Part shown: positions 11,536 to 24,284 of the stretch, in pieces
Layout: every line of letters starts with the position of its first letter
Position numbering within the stretch: the first letter of the stretch is position 1
DNA from: Candolleomyces eurysporus
Taxonomy: Eukaryota > Basidiomycota > Agaricomycetes > Agaricales > Psathyrellaceae
Direction of reading: 5' to 3'
Assembly: GCA_027579435.1 (NCBI GenBank)
Contig: JANBPK010000889.1
Coordinates: forward strand, 1 to 57,743
Length of the DNA: 57,743 nt
Notes under the pieces: generated by a model
What the model was told of the DNA's origin: nothing
Seen by the model: only the letters and a program-made list of their open reading frames with translations
The model's database searches: none
Program-made: the position numbers and the translations under genes

Positions 11536-12653
11536 ATCAGGGGAGAGCGAAGGAGATGAGGAAGATGGCGTGGAAGGAAGTTATGGTGAAGATGAAGAGG
11601 AAATCCGAGACGAGGATGACGAACTGTTTGAAGAAGTCGAGCCGGATGAGTATCCTACGTTGAAGGAGGCTATCAAAGTTCTGTTTCCTTCACTTCGAGC
11701 GGGCTCCTCTTCCACCTCTTCCGAGTCGTCTGCCAAGGCCAAGGATAGGAGGACAACGGAAGAGGAGTATAGGGATGAGATGTGTTCGAGATTGGGCAAG
11801 TTTTACGATGTTTCCAACACGCCACCTTCTACCTCTTCTGCTACCTCCTCCCAAGGACTGCCAGCGTCAACAGAGGGTGTCAGTGGGAAAGCAACGACCC
11901 TGACAGCACACATGGAACGACTTGCGAAAGAGTACCCTGCTGAACCTGTGGAAAGAGCTGCTGTCAGGTTCTGTGAGGCTATCGCAAAGTGGAGGGGGTG
12001 TCCTGAGTTGGAGATGGTAAGCGTCGCGTTTGCCGTTCTATGTCTTCCTTTTGCCGACTGACCAACCTACGTTCTTGTAGTACAAGACTAATAAACGCAA
12101 GAAACCTCACACCACCGCCACCGCATCGACTACGACGTCGACGACACCTACTAGATTCACAGCGACCACTCCAACAACAGGAGGGGTCGGCGGGACAATG
12201 ATGATGTCGATGGAGAGTTTGGTGCATTCGAACCCTACGAGTCCGCTACTTGCCAATACAACGACCACTAACGCGTCGTCAAATCTTTCGAACTATATGG
12301 GCGGGAATGACGTCAGCGGGGTTAGAAAGAAGAGGCCGGAGATTGGGGATTACTTTTCGACGTCGGCATTTTCCACTTCCAGCAGTAGTTCTGCTGGTTT
12401 GTCTTCGGGTACTTTGGATTCGAACGTCGGGACAAGTACCTTCAGCAGTACGTCGGCCGCGAGTGCGAGTGGAGCGCGTGGGGTGACTCAGGGTTTTGGG
12501 GCCTGGATTACGCAGGGTACTAGTGCGCTGTCGACCCCTACTACGTCCTCTGCTCCACCTTCGACTTTGTCGGGGAGTAGCATGGCTGGAGTGAAGAGGC
12601 AGAGAGAAGGCGCTGACGACCGTGGAGTTGGGGTGAAGAGGGTGCATGTTTGA
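9342..12653 (+). CDS. Large, mostly disordered nuclear-type protein of unknown function
   Basis: Predicted protein of 1064 residues from exons 9342-9603, 9656-12016 and 12081-12653, with GT-AG junctions in frame. The frame is restored only if the N at 10110, next to a run of six C, is not a real base. The protein is rich in Ser, Pro, Gly and acidic residues. It has basic nuclear-localisation-like stretches (SKKRKREEG about a third of the way along, NKRKKPH at the start of exon 3 and RKKRPE after it), an RG-repeat made by GGACGG repeats near 11510-11540, and long acidic runs. More ordered segments are KLSKILPRFIKLSALVAGELG and MYDNALKPTSEWYFLLSG followed by LTRAVLEGYLTAGWLG, plus EPVERAAVRFCEAIAKWRGC before the last intron. 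I do not recognise a family with a known role; transcription or chromatin function is only a guess from composition. Confidence 0.72.
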
Positions 12654-14317
12654 ACTCGGTCTCCATCTTCTGACCAGGTCGATTATCTACTCGTTGTATT
12701 CTCGTCGCCAGTCTTGTTTCTTGTGCTTGCTCGTTGTTTTCGTCTATCTTACCACTCGGTTCTCAGTCGTTATTGCAAGTTGTTACATCGTACATACTCA
12801 AATACATAATCGGCTTATCACCAGTCGCTTATTAGGAGATTGGTGTACCGTTGGTAGTGCCGTGACGTTTCACCTCCTTCGAAGGCCTCGTCCACTCTGA
12901 AGCGTAGAACAACCTATCAACAGGAATAAGTCTGGATCCGAGCTTGCGCGGTGGGTTCAAGATTGGCTGCAGCTGATACACCCGACGTTAAACGCCACAA
13001 TCTACACTCTGCCATGACGTTGCAGATGATCAGAGGTCTACGGAAACGAGAATGCCAGGAGTGGTCTCCGTTCCTCAGTCTTTTTGGGTTGTGGGACTCG
13101 GAGGTTGTTGTGCCTGTATTCGTATTTATTGGTATATCTACCCACTGTCGACCTCTAGTTCAGGTGCTGATGGGCGTTAGTAGTCCATACCTCAGGCACA
13201 GGTCGAGAAGAGTATGTCATTTCACCCCTTTCTTTTCTCCCAGTGAGATAAAGCCAACGTCAATGAAAAGGCTACTCTTAATAGCCAAGAGCTTGTCCCA
13301 TTTGAAAGGTCACAATGGACTCGGAGCATGTAAGTTTTGAATACAAATTTTCTAAAATTGACCGCTTTTTTTTTCATTCTGTACGCTAAGAGCCTTGTTT
13401 TCAATAGATTCGATTGTATCTCCTCAATTCTTCATGTATCACAATCCGAACCGGTGCGTGGGATGAGTCCAGATGCCAAGGGGTCAGAGTTTGCAGGATT
13501 TGAGGACTCTTATAGGGAAGCTGTTGAACACATTTACACGAGGTTCGGGCATCACAACCATTGTACCTGGTCAGGATATGGTATAGTCCTGTATGCATAT
13601 CCGAGAAATTCGCAGAAGGCATTTGGTGACCGGCCCCCGCTCAAATCGTCACGGAATGATCTTCCGTTCGAAATGAATTAGACTTCCCGGTATCACCAAT
13701 GACCCTGGTCCCCAACCGGTCCCATTCGTGCTTTTGTGGCGTTAACCTCCAATTATTAGAATGGCTAGGCTGCCGCAAGGCTCAGTCCGGTCAGGGTTCC
13801 GGTAAACTCAGCTTGGACTCCGCGATAGCCGTTTCGAGTGTATATTGTATCAAGAGAGTCTTTGGAGGCACAGATGGTGTGAGTGAAGCCCTCAGGGACA
13901 CATGCCTCGCAGACCAGAAGAAGATCTCCAAGGAAGAGGACTCATTTGAGTGAAAAGCTCCAGGCAAACACGTTCGATGAAGGCACCGGCTAGACCCCTC
14001 GGCGCCAGTTGATGGCACGGCCAATTAGTCATGTTTACGTACCTATGAACCTAGACACACTTGTTCCTGGAGAAGGGACCCTTGATTGTGCACCATGTCA
14101 ACGGAACGCACCTTCTCCACTCGTCAGGCCTCTTTCTGACACCGACCAGCTCCTTGGGTCTCGCGCGTGGCCTTTTTATTTAACTAAATGGCAGCGGCGC
14201 GCTTAGGGCTCCGACTTTCTGTCCCCCTTCTTCCCTCAGTGCTCCCGACGGGACTTGGCTTTGTCGTGCGTCCTGTACGACGAGGTTTAAATCGACAGCC
14301 TCCTGTGACCCCTGATC
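12654..14317. other. Spacer without a recognised gene
   Basis: About 1.65 kb between the disordered protein and the P450. Short open frames occur (for example 13337-13681 +) but none shows a family signature, and no tRNA or repeat was found. The last 200 bases presumably hold the P450 promoter; no clear TATA box or element was identified. Confidence 0.4.
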
Positions 14318-16617
14318 ATGGCCACGCCTCTTACGACTGGTGCCCTGGAAAAGTGGCTGCTCCTTCGTCCATCGTCCTTACTTGGCCTGGGGCTGAGTCG
14401 CAAGGCGAATGGGCTGCTTATCGCTGATGGCCTTGCCTGCTTCTCGTTTGTCTTTATTCTCGCCAGCTTGGTGCGCCGATATCGTGCGAAGAAGAAGTAT
14501 GAAGAGAATCTTCTTCCTCTACCACCGTGTCCACCCAAGCGAGGTCCATTGGGTCATGTTGCGATCATGCCGAAGGAGTTCGAGTACTTGATGTATGAAA
14601 GATGGGCAAAGGAACTGGGTGAGTGCCCTTAGCGTTCCTTTTCGTTGGAGCTGTCATTGAAGACAGGGAAATTGTTTGTCTTTCTATGTAGACTCGGATA
14701 TCATTCATTTGCAGCTTAAAGACAAGATTATCATCGTCTTGCATTCTTGGGAGGCAGTCACGACTTTCTTCGACAAGAAAGCGTCTATGAACTCAGACAG
14801 GTGGGCTTTATCTATGCGAAGGATGCTGTTATCTGACCTCACTCTATGTAGGTCCCAACGTGTGATGAAGGACGAAATGTGAGTGCATTCCTTAAATGTT
14901 CCGGCTTGTGGGCCCACTGTTTGCTCACCTGCCTTTTTCTCTGTCAGTGTCGGTTGGGGCTGGCTTCTTTCCTCCCTTCCATATGGTGAACGATGGAGGA
15001 AAGGAAGAACGTTATTCCAACGTCATCTCCACCCTTTGAACATGAAGCTCTTTGAACCCCGTCAATTGGCATTCGTCCGCGGTCTTCTCCTTCCCCAGCT
15101 CCTCGAAGGAGAGAGTGATGTCCTTTCTATCATTCGGCAGTGGGTCCAAGTCTCTTGTGATTGTCTTTTGACTGATCTTCTGACCATCTGCTCTACCTCA
15201 TTCCAGCTTTACCGGAGGGCTGTCGTTATCGATGGCCTATGGGATTGAAATGAAAGCCAAGAACGATCCATACGTCCGGATGTCTGAGCGAGCGATGTCG
15301 GGCCTCGTCCTCTCCGGAACACCAGGCCGGTGGCTTGTGGATGTGCTACCATTTTTGAAATACGTTCCTTCGTGGCTTCCTGGTGCCGGATGGAAGAGAC
15401 AGGCCGCTGTTTGGAGGGAATGGCAGGACGACATGCGAACCAAACCTTACGACGTAGCCGTGGCAGAAATTGTGAGTTCTCTTGCTCTTTTTGCATTTTA
15501 TTTTCTTTGGGAAGGACCCTCGAGTCTAACAGTTCCAATTAATAGGAAAATGGAACTGCAAGACCTTCATTTCTCATGGAGGCAATGCGGTCCGTACAAG
15601 ACGTTCCTTCGTCGCATGATGATATCGAACTAATCAAGGATGTCACCGCGACTATTTTTGCTGGTACGAAGTCCTTTTGATACTATTTTTCTCTAACGTG
15701 CCCACCTTTTGCTGATTACTAGGTGGCTCTGAGACGAGCGCGACGGGTATCGGCACTTTCTTCCTCGCTATGCTGTGCCACCCTGAGGTTCAAGATAAAG
15801 CATTCGCGGAGCTAGAGCGAGTTCTTGGCCCCAATCGCCTACCAACGTTTGAAGACAAGGGAAAGCTGCCGTACATTACCGCGATCATGAGGGAGAGCTT
15901 ACGGTATGGCCACATCGGATTGAGCTTCTACTACGGGGGTCCGCGCTAACGATCACATCGCCTCAGGTGGCAGAATCCCAATCCCATTGCCCTGCCTCAC
16001 ATGTCTACCGAAGACGATGTATATAAAGGTTACAGGATACCCAAAGGTTCCATGGTTATTGGGAACGTTTGGTATGGCATATAGTCGTCAACTCGGTTTT
16101 CGCTTTCATCTGACATTCGATCTGATTTCCTACAGGGCGCTGATGCATAATGAAGAAGAGTTCCCAGAACCCATGGCGTTTAAACCAGAACGTTTCCTCA
16201 ATCCAGACGGTAGTCTGAACGAACACGTTCGGGACCCTGCTACCGCGATCTTCGGTTTTGGAAGGCGGTGAGTGCTCTTCGAAGCCCTAGCCCGCAGCGC
16301 ATTCTTACTAATGAGATTGAACCATTCAGACTGTGTCCTGGCCGGTACATCGCCCTTTCAGCCTTGTGGCTGACCATTGCATCAGTCTTGGCAGCTTTCA
16401 GGATCGAGAAGGGCCTTGATGATGATGGCAAGCCGATTGAGCCACAGCCGAACTATCTTCCTGGGGTTGGCAGGTTGGTTAAAACTCTCCGTCTTCACAT
16501 TCGTTCCCTAACCTTGGTTTGTTTGATAGGTTCCCAGCTCCGTTCAAGACGACAATAAAGGTACGCTCACAAGAGCTCGCAGATATTATTCGAAGCTCTG
16601 AAGGACAAGATCTATAA
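14318..16617 (+). CDS. Cytochrome P450 monooxygenase
   Basis: Predicted protein of 553 residues in 11 exons: 14318-14618, 14692-14800, 14852-14878, 14948-15139, 15207-15471, 15546-15663, 15723-15903, 15967-16071, 16136-16267, 16330-16473 and 16530-16617. All junctions are GT-AG and in frame. An N-terminal hydrophobic anchor (about residues 33-52) suggests the endoplasmic reticulum. The oxygen-binding helix is FAGGSETSATG (337-342), with a Ser-Glu-Thr form. ExxR is ESLR (395-398), PERF is at 450-453, and the haem loop FGFGRRLCPGRYIA places the axial Cys at about 479. It resembles fungal microsomal P450s of the group annotated as O-methylsterigmatocystin-oxidoreductase-like. The substrate is unknown, and no biosynthetic partner genes or reductase lie nearby. 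It separates the + and minus NACHT groups. Confidence 0.92.
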
Positions 16618-16983
16618 TGGTCAAGGGCGTAACATGTAATTTGTAATATTGGGATAGTACTGGTTACGAGTTTTAACGATTTGTCTACGACGATATGTAC
16701 TCATCATGGAATCTCCACTCACAGAGCTTGCTGCGCAGGCTCAATTTCGCGACCCTTCACTTCGTGCGCATAGGCATAAATTATATTATTATTAAGAGTA
16801 TCACAGGTAAAGAGAGACTTGGAATGTAGAAGTACACGTAAAAGAGCGAGCAACAATTGGATGATGAATGAGCTAGCTGAAGTTGGCACCGATAAAGAGA
16901 GGAATCCAAATTCCAGAGTTCCGAGCCCCTTTGATTATGCATGACTGCATTCTATGTGGGTAGGGCTATTCTGAAACTTGGAA
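16618..16983. other. Intergenic spacer between convergent genes
   Basis: The 366 bases between the P450 stop and the stop of copy C. No open frame or repeat is evident. The sequence is AT-rich around 16780-16800 and probably contains the 3' ends of both transcripts. Confidence 0.45.
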
Positions 16984-19023
16984 TTACTGCCAACCACGGG
17001 ATTGAGCTTGGTTATACAATCGATTAAACTGCTCGTTATAATCTGACGTGTTGGTCCGTCGGAGGGGCCACAATATGCCAGGTGCAATCGAGGTAGCTGA
17101 TCCCAAACGACGAAGAATGGAACGGCTCCAGAGTTTACAGACCGGTTTACAGCGATACCAGTGGCACTAAAAATTAGCAAAATAAGAGAGGGTTCAATTC
17201 AGTTGAGTGTTCGGGAGAGATTGACTACTCTGCACGTACCGAGCCGTGGACTGCACGGAATAAATTCCAGAGAGATGTCTTATCCAGAAGTGGGATTGCG
17301 GACAACGCCCACCAATTAACGTCGGCCGGTGTAGGGAGGACCTTGAGGGATGAAATGCCTTCTGATACAATCAATCTCAATGGGAGATGGGACAGAAGTC
17401 GGAGGAAGCCTTGTGTGTACGGTAAATGGGTGTCTCTGCCCCCTTCAAACCATATCATTAGATTCGTCCTATGGAAAGGGAAACAAAGAGCGAAGCAGAA
17501 TCAAACTCAAACTTACTTGTACACGCCCGACGGAATCGGTCCCAAAGAAACACGCCGATGTCACTTTCATCGACATACAGGTCCCCGCAGCGGTTAGGGT
17601 CATTGAGGAAGTCGAGCAAAGATTTGTGGTAGAAATTATATTGAGTCGTGGGCTGGTCGATGGGAGGTGGGATCCGAACGAGCGAGTGGAGGGTTCCAAG
17701 TAAGTGTTCCGCTTCGCCGCTCTCCGTTTGGAGCAGAACGTTCACGTGGGTTGCACATCTAGTGTCCCTGATTGAGACCCAGCGACCTAACATGTTGATA
17801 GCACGGATCCAGCGCACGGAGAAGGCTGGAGTCGGACTTGTTTTCAGGACATACGAATATAGTGCATCGAGTAGTTCCAGAGGGTTTGAAGTGGGCGTCG
17901 TTCGCATCTCCAAAATTGATTTGAGCTGGGCATCTGGAGGAGCGTGAGGAGATTCGTCAAGAAAGCGAATGACGGTGGCGGCATAGATGAATTGGCCTGA
18001 AGCGTTCTCCACCAAGGTTTCAATGGTTTCTGGGGGTGGCCATGAAGACGGGAGGTTATAACGACGACGAATTCGGTTGAGGTGGGCTTTCAAAAAGAGG
18101 GTGATGTCGGCTTCGGCGTTGTAATCTTCGTGCAAATCAAGCTTCGGGGAAAAGGATGCGGGGTTGCTTTCCGGATCGAAAAATTCGCGGAAAACGCGCT
18201 CCGGGCGGCTGGCAATGACGATACGGAAGGGAAAGGAGGGATCCGACGATGCTGTTTGAAGAACTTGGAGGATCTCCAACTGGTCTTGTGCGTTCGTTCG
18301 CCCAGGCTTGGTACCCCNGTGATGCAGCACTTGCGGTATCATGGTATTGTTCAGCTTCGCATTCATCCAGACCATCAATGATGATGGCGCCCCTCAAGGC
18401 AGGTCTGTCGGGACGACCTGCGATTTCCCGGAGAGGGGCCAGGACAAGGACTTCCATTTGTACTTGCAGATTCTTGTCGAAAACGCCAGGGTTCCTCTCT
18501 ATAGCATCTGAGATCGCGTTATTCAGGTCTTCTTGATGCTGGGCCAGCTGGTGTGCGATGGTTGTGATGAACGCAGTCTTCCGGCGCCGCCCAATGGACG
18601 CTGACCAGGATGCAAAGAAGAACGTTGCCGCCAACAGGCCACCCGGTGCGCAACGTTCAGCCAATGAGCCCATAACAGCCGTCTTCCCTGTCCCTGCAGG
18701 CCCCGTCACCCATTTGATCTTCCTTGGGGGCTCATATTCTCCATCTCCATCCACGATCCAGCCGTACAAGTCGTCTTGGACAGCGACTCGAGTCTCTGGA
18801 TGGCATTTTGGTGCATCGCAGCGCTCTGCAGAGTCATGGATGGCACCCGCTGCGATTCGAGATTCTAACTCTGCGAGTCGTGGTAGCAATCAGTCAAGGC
18901 TCATATGCATGGCTCCGGCACTGCAAGCCACTCACTCTCCAATGGACCCACAGAAGGGGTTACATTCACGATTTGTAGGTCAAAATCATGGAAATTCTGG
19001 GCTCCGATGAAATAGCTCGTCAT
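16984..19023 (-). CDS. NACHT-domain STAND NTPase (NLR-like), copy C
   Basis: Predicted protein of 608 residues from exons 18936-19023, 17517-18870, 17240-17442 and 16984-17166. Exon 2 is one base too long unless the N at 18317, after four C, is dropped; then the frame is open throughout. Exon 1 reads MTSYFIGAQNFHDFDLQIVN. Exon 2 has ESRIAAGAIHDSAERCDAPK, Walker A GPAGTGKTA, Walker B IIIDGLDECEAEQ and SRPERVFREFF. Exon 3 contains ADVNWWALSAIPLLD. Exon 4 begins CHWYRCKPVCKLW (His replaces Pro) and ends QSRGWQ. It is the most downstream of five minus-strand copies in a row. The shared upstream element is weak or missing here. Confidence 0.82.
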
Positions 19024-19519
19024 ACGTTGTTGCTTTGGGAGGAAGAGGATGATGGTGGCATTCAGAGTCCTGCTGGTTGACGGCCTTCCATGCCTCGTGT
19101 CGTGTTCATGTTACCCTGCACTGCGGACCGTTGAGGCGGTCAGGTGTAAGGCTGTGTTGGGCGCTGCTGGATCAAGATTGGCAGGTCTCCAAACGTGCAG
19201 CAGCCTGGTGCAATGGCTCCGAGATTATAGCAGGCGCACTGTGCATTTGTCGTTAAATGCTGAAGGTAAAACTGTGAGCTGGCGACTTGGATAAATAGGG
19301 CCCTGACAGGTTAGGGTTTGCATCTGGTGGTTAGGGTTTCATGAAGCTTGAATTTAGGCGTCCTCCGTGCTCCAGCGCCTCTGAGAGCATACCATGGTTT
19401 ACGGTGCTCGCAAAACCAAAAGCCTAAATCGTTGCTCAGTGCTCAACTTCATCTGCCTCTGACATTACGTCGAAATGTGATGATAAGCAACCCCGAGAGA
19501 AAATGAATAAATTCATAGT
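19024..19519. other. Spacer upstream of copy C and downstream of copy D
   Basis: No gene seen. Two copies of TTAGGGTTT about 20 bases apart near 19312-19338 resemble telomere units but do not form an array. The conserved ACAAACA element found upstream of other copies is not clearly present. Confidence 0.4.
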
Positions 19520-21609
19520 TTATACGAAACACCATTCTGAGAGATTGGATTCATCTGTACCTTTTACTGCTTCCTGTACTAGTCGCTTAAACCTCTCTTC
19601 TGCAAAGTCACCGACTCGGGAGGGCCACAGTAAGCCAGGCTTCCCCCAGGGAACTGATCCCAGATGACGTAGAATGGAACTGCTCCAGATTCTACACGCC
19701 GCGTTGCAACGGTACCAGCGGCACTAAAAAATGAGCCGGATGAAGAAAGAGAGGTTTTTGTAAGTCCGAGGTTTCGCAAAAATTGAGGAACCTGAACGCA
19801 CCGAATGGTGAACTGCTTGGAACACATACCAGAGCGATACGCCTTCCTTGCGCGAAATGGCTAACAAGACCCACCAGTCAGCGCTGGCTGGTGTTGGGAT
19901 GACCTTGGAGTGCGCGATGCCTTCCTCCATAAACCGAGTGGGGTAGAATATGACGGAAAACATAAAATCGAGGAAGGTTTCTGGGTATGTAAACTGGGTG
20001 TTGCAGCCCTCTTTAGAGCCATATTTCAGCCCGCGAAAGAGAAAAAAAANGTCGGACAAGGACTCACTGGTACAGACCCGAACATATCCTTCCCAGATGA
20101 ATGCAAATATCTCCTTCTCTTCAACATACAGGCTTCCACAACGGTCAGGGTCCTTGAGGAAATCGAGCAGTGACTGGTGGTGAAAAGCATACCCCGTCGC
20201 CTGCTCGCTGGGGTTTGGGATCCGGATTAGAGAATGAAGGTTACCCAACAAGTGCTCTGCTTCGCCATTCTCTGTTTGGAGGAATAGGTTCACGTGAAAT
20301 GCACATGGGGGCTTCTCGACATCGCGTCCGGCCAATGGATCGTATCTAATGCCTAGCGAGTCATTCAGGTACTTGATAGCAAGGATCCACCGAACAGAGA
20401 GGCCCGAATTTGGACTTGATTTCAGGACGTGCAGATACAGTGCGTCGAGTTGTTCGAGTGGGTTTGAGGCTGGCGTCGGTCGCATCCCCAATAATGATTG
20501 TAGCTGGGCATCTGGAGGAGCTTGAGGGGAATCGTTAAGAAAACGAATGACAGTGACGGCGTAGATGAATTGACCCGACGCATTATTCGCCAGAGTCTGG
20601 ATGGATTCCGAGGGTGGCCATGAAAGGGGAAGATTATAACGATGGCGAATTCGATTGAACTGGGCCTCTAGGAATAGGCTGATGTCGGCATCGGCATTGT
20701 AATCTTCGTTCAGATCGAGCTTCAGAGAAAAGGAGGCAGAACTCCTTTCGGGGTCGAAGAATTCACGAAAGACGCGCTCCGGGCGACTGACGATGAGGAT
20801 ACGAAAGGGAAAGGAGGGATCCAACGATGCTTGGTGCAGAACTTGAAGTATCTCCAGCTGGTCTTGCTCGTTTGTCCGTGGTGCAGTTGGCTTGGATTTC
20901 AATGCAATAGTTGCGGCACCATGATATTGCTCGGCCTCGCATTCATCCAGGCCATCAACAATGATAGCCCCCTGCAACCCAGGTGCATTGGGACGACCTG
21001 CGATATCCCGGAGAGGACCTAAAACAAGGACTTCCATCTGAGCGTGTAGATTTTTGTCGAAAATGTCCAAATTTGCGTCGATAGCCTTCGAAATTTCGTC
21101 TCGCAGGTCGCGACGATGACGCGCCAGTTGGTGTGCGATGGTCGTCACAAGAGCGGTCTTCCGACGCCTGCCAATAGACGATGACCAGGACGCGAAGAAG
21201 AAGGTCGCCGCCAGCACCCCACCCGCTTTGCAGCGTTCGGCTAGGGACCCCATGACGGCCGTCTTCCCAGTACCTGCAGGCCCAGTAACCCATTTCACCT
21301 TCCTTGGGTGCTCCATCGATTCCCCGTCTCCATCCACGATCCAGTTGTACAAATCGTCTTGAACGGCGACTCGAGTCTCGGGATGACATTTCGGTGCATC
21401 GCAGCGCTCTGCGGAGTCATGAATAGCGCCTGCTGCGATCCGAGATGCAAGCTCTACAAATTCGGTTGAAAAATCTTGTTTCAAAAACACTACGAGACAG
21501 GCTTACCTTTCAATGGCCCAACTGCCGAGGAACTGTATATATTGTTGGTAATGCTGAAGTGTTGTTCACCGACCTGGAAGTCATGGGCGCCGGGAAAGAA
21601 GCTTGTCAT
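19520..21609 (-). CDS. NACHT-domain STAND NTPase (NLR-like), copy D
   Basis: Predicted protein of 633 residues from exons 21507-21609, 20068-21453, 19802-20010 and 19520-19723. Exon 1 encodes MTSFFPGAHDFQVGEQHFSI. Exon 2 (462 codons) has WIVDGDGESMEHPRKVKWVTG, Walker A GPAGTGKTA, GLQGAIIVDGLDECE and SRPERVFREFF. The N at 20050 lies inside intron 2 and is harmless. Introns 2 and 3 are free of in-frame stops, so an unspliced reading would also be open for a long way; the CPWYRC-type exon 4 (here CRWYRCNAACRIW) argues for splicing. The tail after WPSR is unique to this copy. Confidence 0.84.
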
Positions 21610-21654
21610 AGGGGTGAGTAGAGACAGGAGCGAGCTTTCTTTGCGCGGCACGCG

Positions 21655-21680
21655 ATTTGTTTGTGAGATGTTTGTCAAGT
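21655..21680 (-). promoter_or_regulatory. Shared upstream motif of copy D
   Basis: Read on the minus strand: ACTTGACAAACATCTCACAA followed by ACAAAT. It lies 46 bases upstream of the copy D start and matches the element before copies F, G, J, K and L. Confidence 0.5.
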
Positions 21681-22170
21681 ATTGAAAACGTCGCTCACGA
21701 CCGACACATTGGCTTTCCACTGTGTCGAATAATGTGGCCAGAAGCCACCTCTCATCAAACGTACTGAGGACGGAATACAAGGATAGAGACCTTTCAGTCG
21801 CTAAAGTGTACTCATATCTGAAGGAAGCTTGGGAAAACCTAGGCTAGATCCTGGGTATATATGCGCGTCAAGAAGCTATCTAACCCTGACTACAGCTTCA
21901 GCTCTTTTGCACGGGGATTCACTAGCGGACGGCGATGCGAGAAGGGCATGTTCGGAGAAACTTGGAAGGCGGACAACGCCTGGGAGGAAGGTGAAGGAAG
22001 AGGCGATGAGTCGAGGTGTAGCGCATAATGCGGCAACACGAATATTTATAGTACCAACTTGCCAAACGTCCGACTGAGGGAATAAAATCTTACATGTCTT
22101 ACATATGAGCAAAGAATGTCCATTGACCAAGACGAAATAGATGTAAATTGTATTGTAATTTTGCGCGAAT
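21681..22170. other. Intergenic spacer
   Basis: No gene or repeat recognised. It links the promoter side of copy D to the 3' end of copy E. Confidence 0.4.
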
Positions 22171-24228
22171 CTAGGGCCGGGGGTCGTGCTCGTCCGCTCG
22201 TACGCGATTTTTCCGAGCCTTGGTGACCAACTGGATAAACCTCACTCCTTCTGTATCCTCTCTGGAGGGCCACAACAAGCCAGGAGCAACCCAGGTGGGG
22301 AATTCCAAATGACGCAGAATGGAACGGCTCCAGATTTTACACGCCACCTTGCAACGGTACCAGGGGCACTGAAGACGAACAAAATAAAAGAAGTTCGAGT
22401 TTTATCCCAAGTCGAAGAGATGAGAAAAGTTCTAGACGCACCGAATAGTGAACTTGTTGGAACATACGCCAGAGACATGATTCTCCGTTCTCCGTTGCAA
22501 TGGCTAATGCCACCCACCAATCAACGCCAGCCGGTGTAGGAAGGACCTTGGAGTGTGCACTGCCTGTCGGGAAAGGTACAAATTTAGGAAATGAGGTCAA
22601 GAACTTGAGGAAGCTGTCCGAGTATGAATAGCGATTGTCGCAGCCCCCTTCAAGATTCAATAACACAGCGTCAAATTTGTCCCATGAAGAGAAAAAAAAA
22701 AGACAGAAAAGAAAAACTAACTCACTTGCACACACCCGAACGAATCCATCCCACATGAACCCATGAGTTTCACTATGTGTGACACACAGTCTCGAGCAAC
22801 GGATAGGGTCCTCGAGGAAGTCGAGCAGCGATTTGTGGTAAAAGTCGTATTGAGACGTGGTCTGATTGCTGTGAGGTGGAATCCGAATGAGCGAGTGAAG
22901 CTTCCCAAGCGAGTGCTCTGCCTCGCTACTCTCTGCGTCCGTTTGCAGAAGTAAATTTATGTGGGAAGCAGAAGATACGACGCCGCGAGAAAGGTCATCA
23001 ATACTGCGAATCCACAGTACTGAAAGAAGCGGATCAGGGCTTGACTCCAAGATGTGTAAGTACAATGCATCGAGCTGTTCAAGTGGATTTGAAGATAGCG
23101 TCCTCGTTCCCATCTCCAAAATAGCCTCGAGCAGAACCTTTGGGGGTTCTCGGTGATCCGTGTCAAGAAACCGGATGACCGTAGCGGCATAAATGAATTG
23201 TCCCGACGCATTCCGCACTAACATTTGAATGGCTTCGGGCGATGGCCACGAGGGAGGAAGATTCCATCGACGACGAATTCGATTGAACTGAGCTCTCAGG
23301 AAGAGGGAGATGTCGTCGTCTGCGTTGTAATCTTCGTGCAGATCGAGTTTCTGAGCAAAGGCGGTGGAGTTGCGTTGCGGGTCGAAGAATTCGCGGAACA
23401 CGCGCTCCGGACGGCTAGCGACGAGGATGCGAAAGGGAAAGGTCGCATCGACCGATGCTTGGTGTAGAATTTGTAGTATTTCCAGCTGGTCTTGGTCGTT
23501 TGTTCGTGATGGATTGGGCTTCACTTTCAGTCTAGTGTCGGTATCGTTAATTTGTTCGACCCCACATTCGTCCAGGCCGTCGACCAAGATAACTCCCCTC
23601 AGCCCGCTGTTTAGACCACGCGCGACCGCTCGGAGCGGTGCTAGGACGAGCATCTCCATCTGGACGTGAAGATTTTTTTTNGAAGACGACAGTGTCCGCT
23701 TCGATTGCTGCAGCGATCGCATCTTTAAGGTCTTGTCGGTGGTGCGTTAGCTGATGAGCGATCGTCGTAACAAAGGCCGTCTTCGTCCGGCGACCAATGG
23801 ACCCTGTCGACGAGAAGAAGAACGAGGCCACGGGAAATCCATTGTTCTTGCACCGATCGGCGAGTGACCCTATTACGGCGGTTTTCCCTGTGCCTGCAGG
23901 CCCCGTCACCCACTTCATGTTGTTTGGGTTGTTTGGGTTGTCTGCGTCTCCATGCTCGATCCAGCTGAATAGGTCGTCTTGTACAGCAACCCTAGTCTCT
24001 GGATGGCATTTTGGTGCATCGCAGCGCTCAGCAGAGTCGTGCAACGCTTCTGGCGCAATGAGGGACTCGAGCTCTGCACAAGTGAATCAGGATACCCGCG
24101 TCCAGAGAGTTTAGAACAGACTGACTGTCCAATGGATCGATTCCTGAACGGGACGATATACTCGTCACAATATTAACTGTTTCGGCCTGGAGGCCTTGAG
24201 TATGACCGAATATTTTGACGTTTGCCAT
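22171..24228 (-). CDS. NACHT-domain STAND NTPase (NLR-like), copy E
   Basis: Predicted protein of 617 residues from exons 24126-24228, 22726-24073, 22442-22647 and 22171-22368. Exon 2 becomes a multiple of three only without the N at 23681, which follows eight T; then Phe-Lys-Lys-Asn-Leu-His replaces the usual Phe-Glu-Lys-Asn-Leu-His. This is the most divergent intact copy. Exon 1 is MANVKIFGHTQGLQAETVNI, the linker reads ESLIAPEALHDSAERCDAPK, Walker A is GPAGTGKTAVIG, and Walker B is ILVDGLDECGVEQIND. The first donor is GTCAGT, as in copy A. Exon 3 has GVDWWVALAIATENG and exon 4 CPWYRCKVACKIWSRSILRH. An upstream in-frame ATG at 24249 would add seven residues; the internal start was chosen by alignment. 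Confidence 0.8.
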
Positions 24229-24284
24229 CGTGAAGGAAGGGAGGAGCACTTTAACAGCATTTTGCCTCGTGTTAGTCCAGACGC

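Noticed and set aside
14318..16617. A secondary-metabolite gene cluster around the P450
   Set aside because: No terpene synthase, polyketide synthase, peptide synthetase, transporter or reductase lies within the window; the P450 stands alone.
19310..19345. Telomere-like TTAGGG words
   Set aside because: Only two separated copies, no array; not a telomere or a clear interstitial telomere.
19579..19827. A second open frame over exon 4 (SGAVPFYVIWDQ-like) in several NACHT copies
   Set aside because: It overlaps the CPWYRC frame in another phase. The splice phases of exon 3 lead into the CPWYRC frame, which is better conserved and longer; the other frame stops early in copy A. I treat it as a shadow.
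19724..21490. Copy D read as a single unspliced frame of 588 codons
   Set aside because: Introns 2 and 3 happen to lack in-frame stops, but both have good donors and acceptors at the conserved positions and the unspliced frame misses the CPWYRC-type tail.
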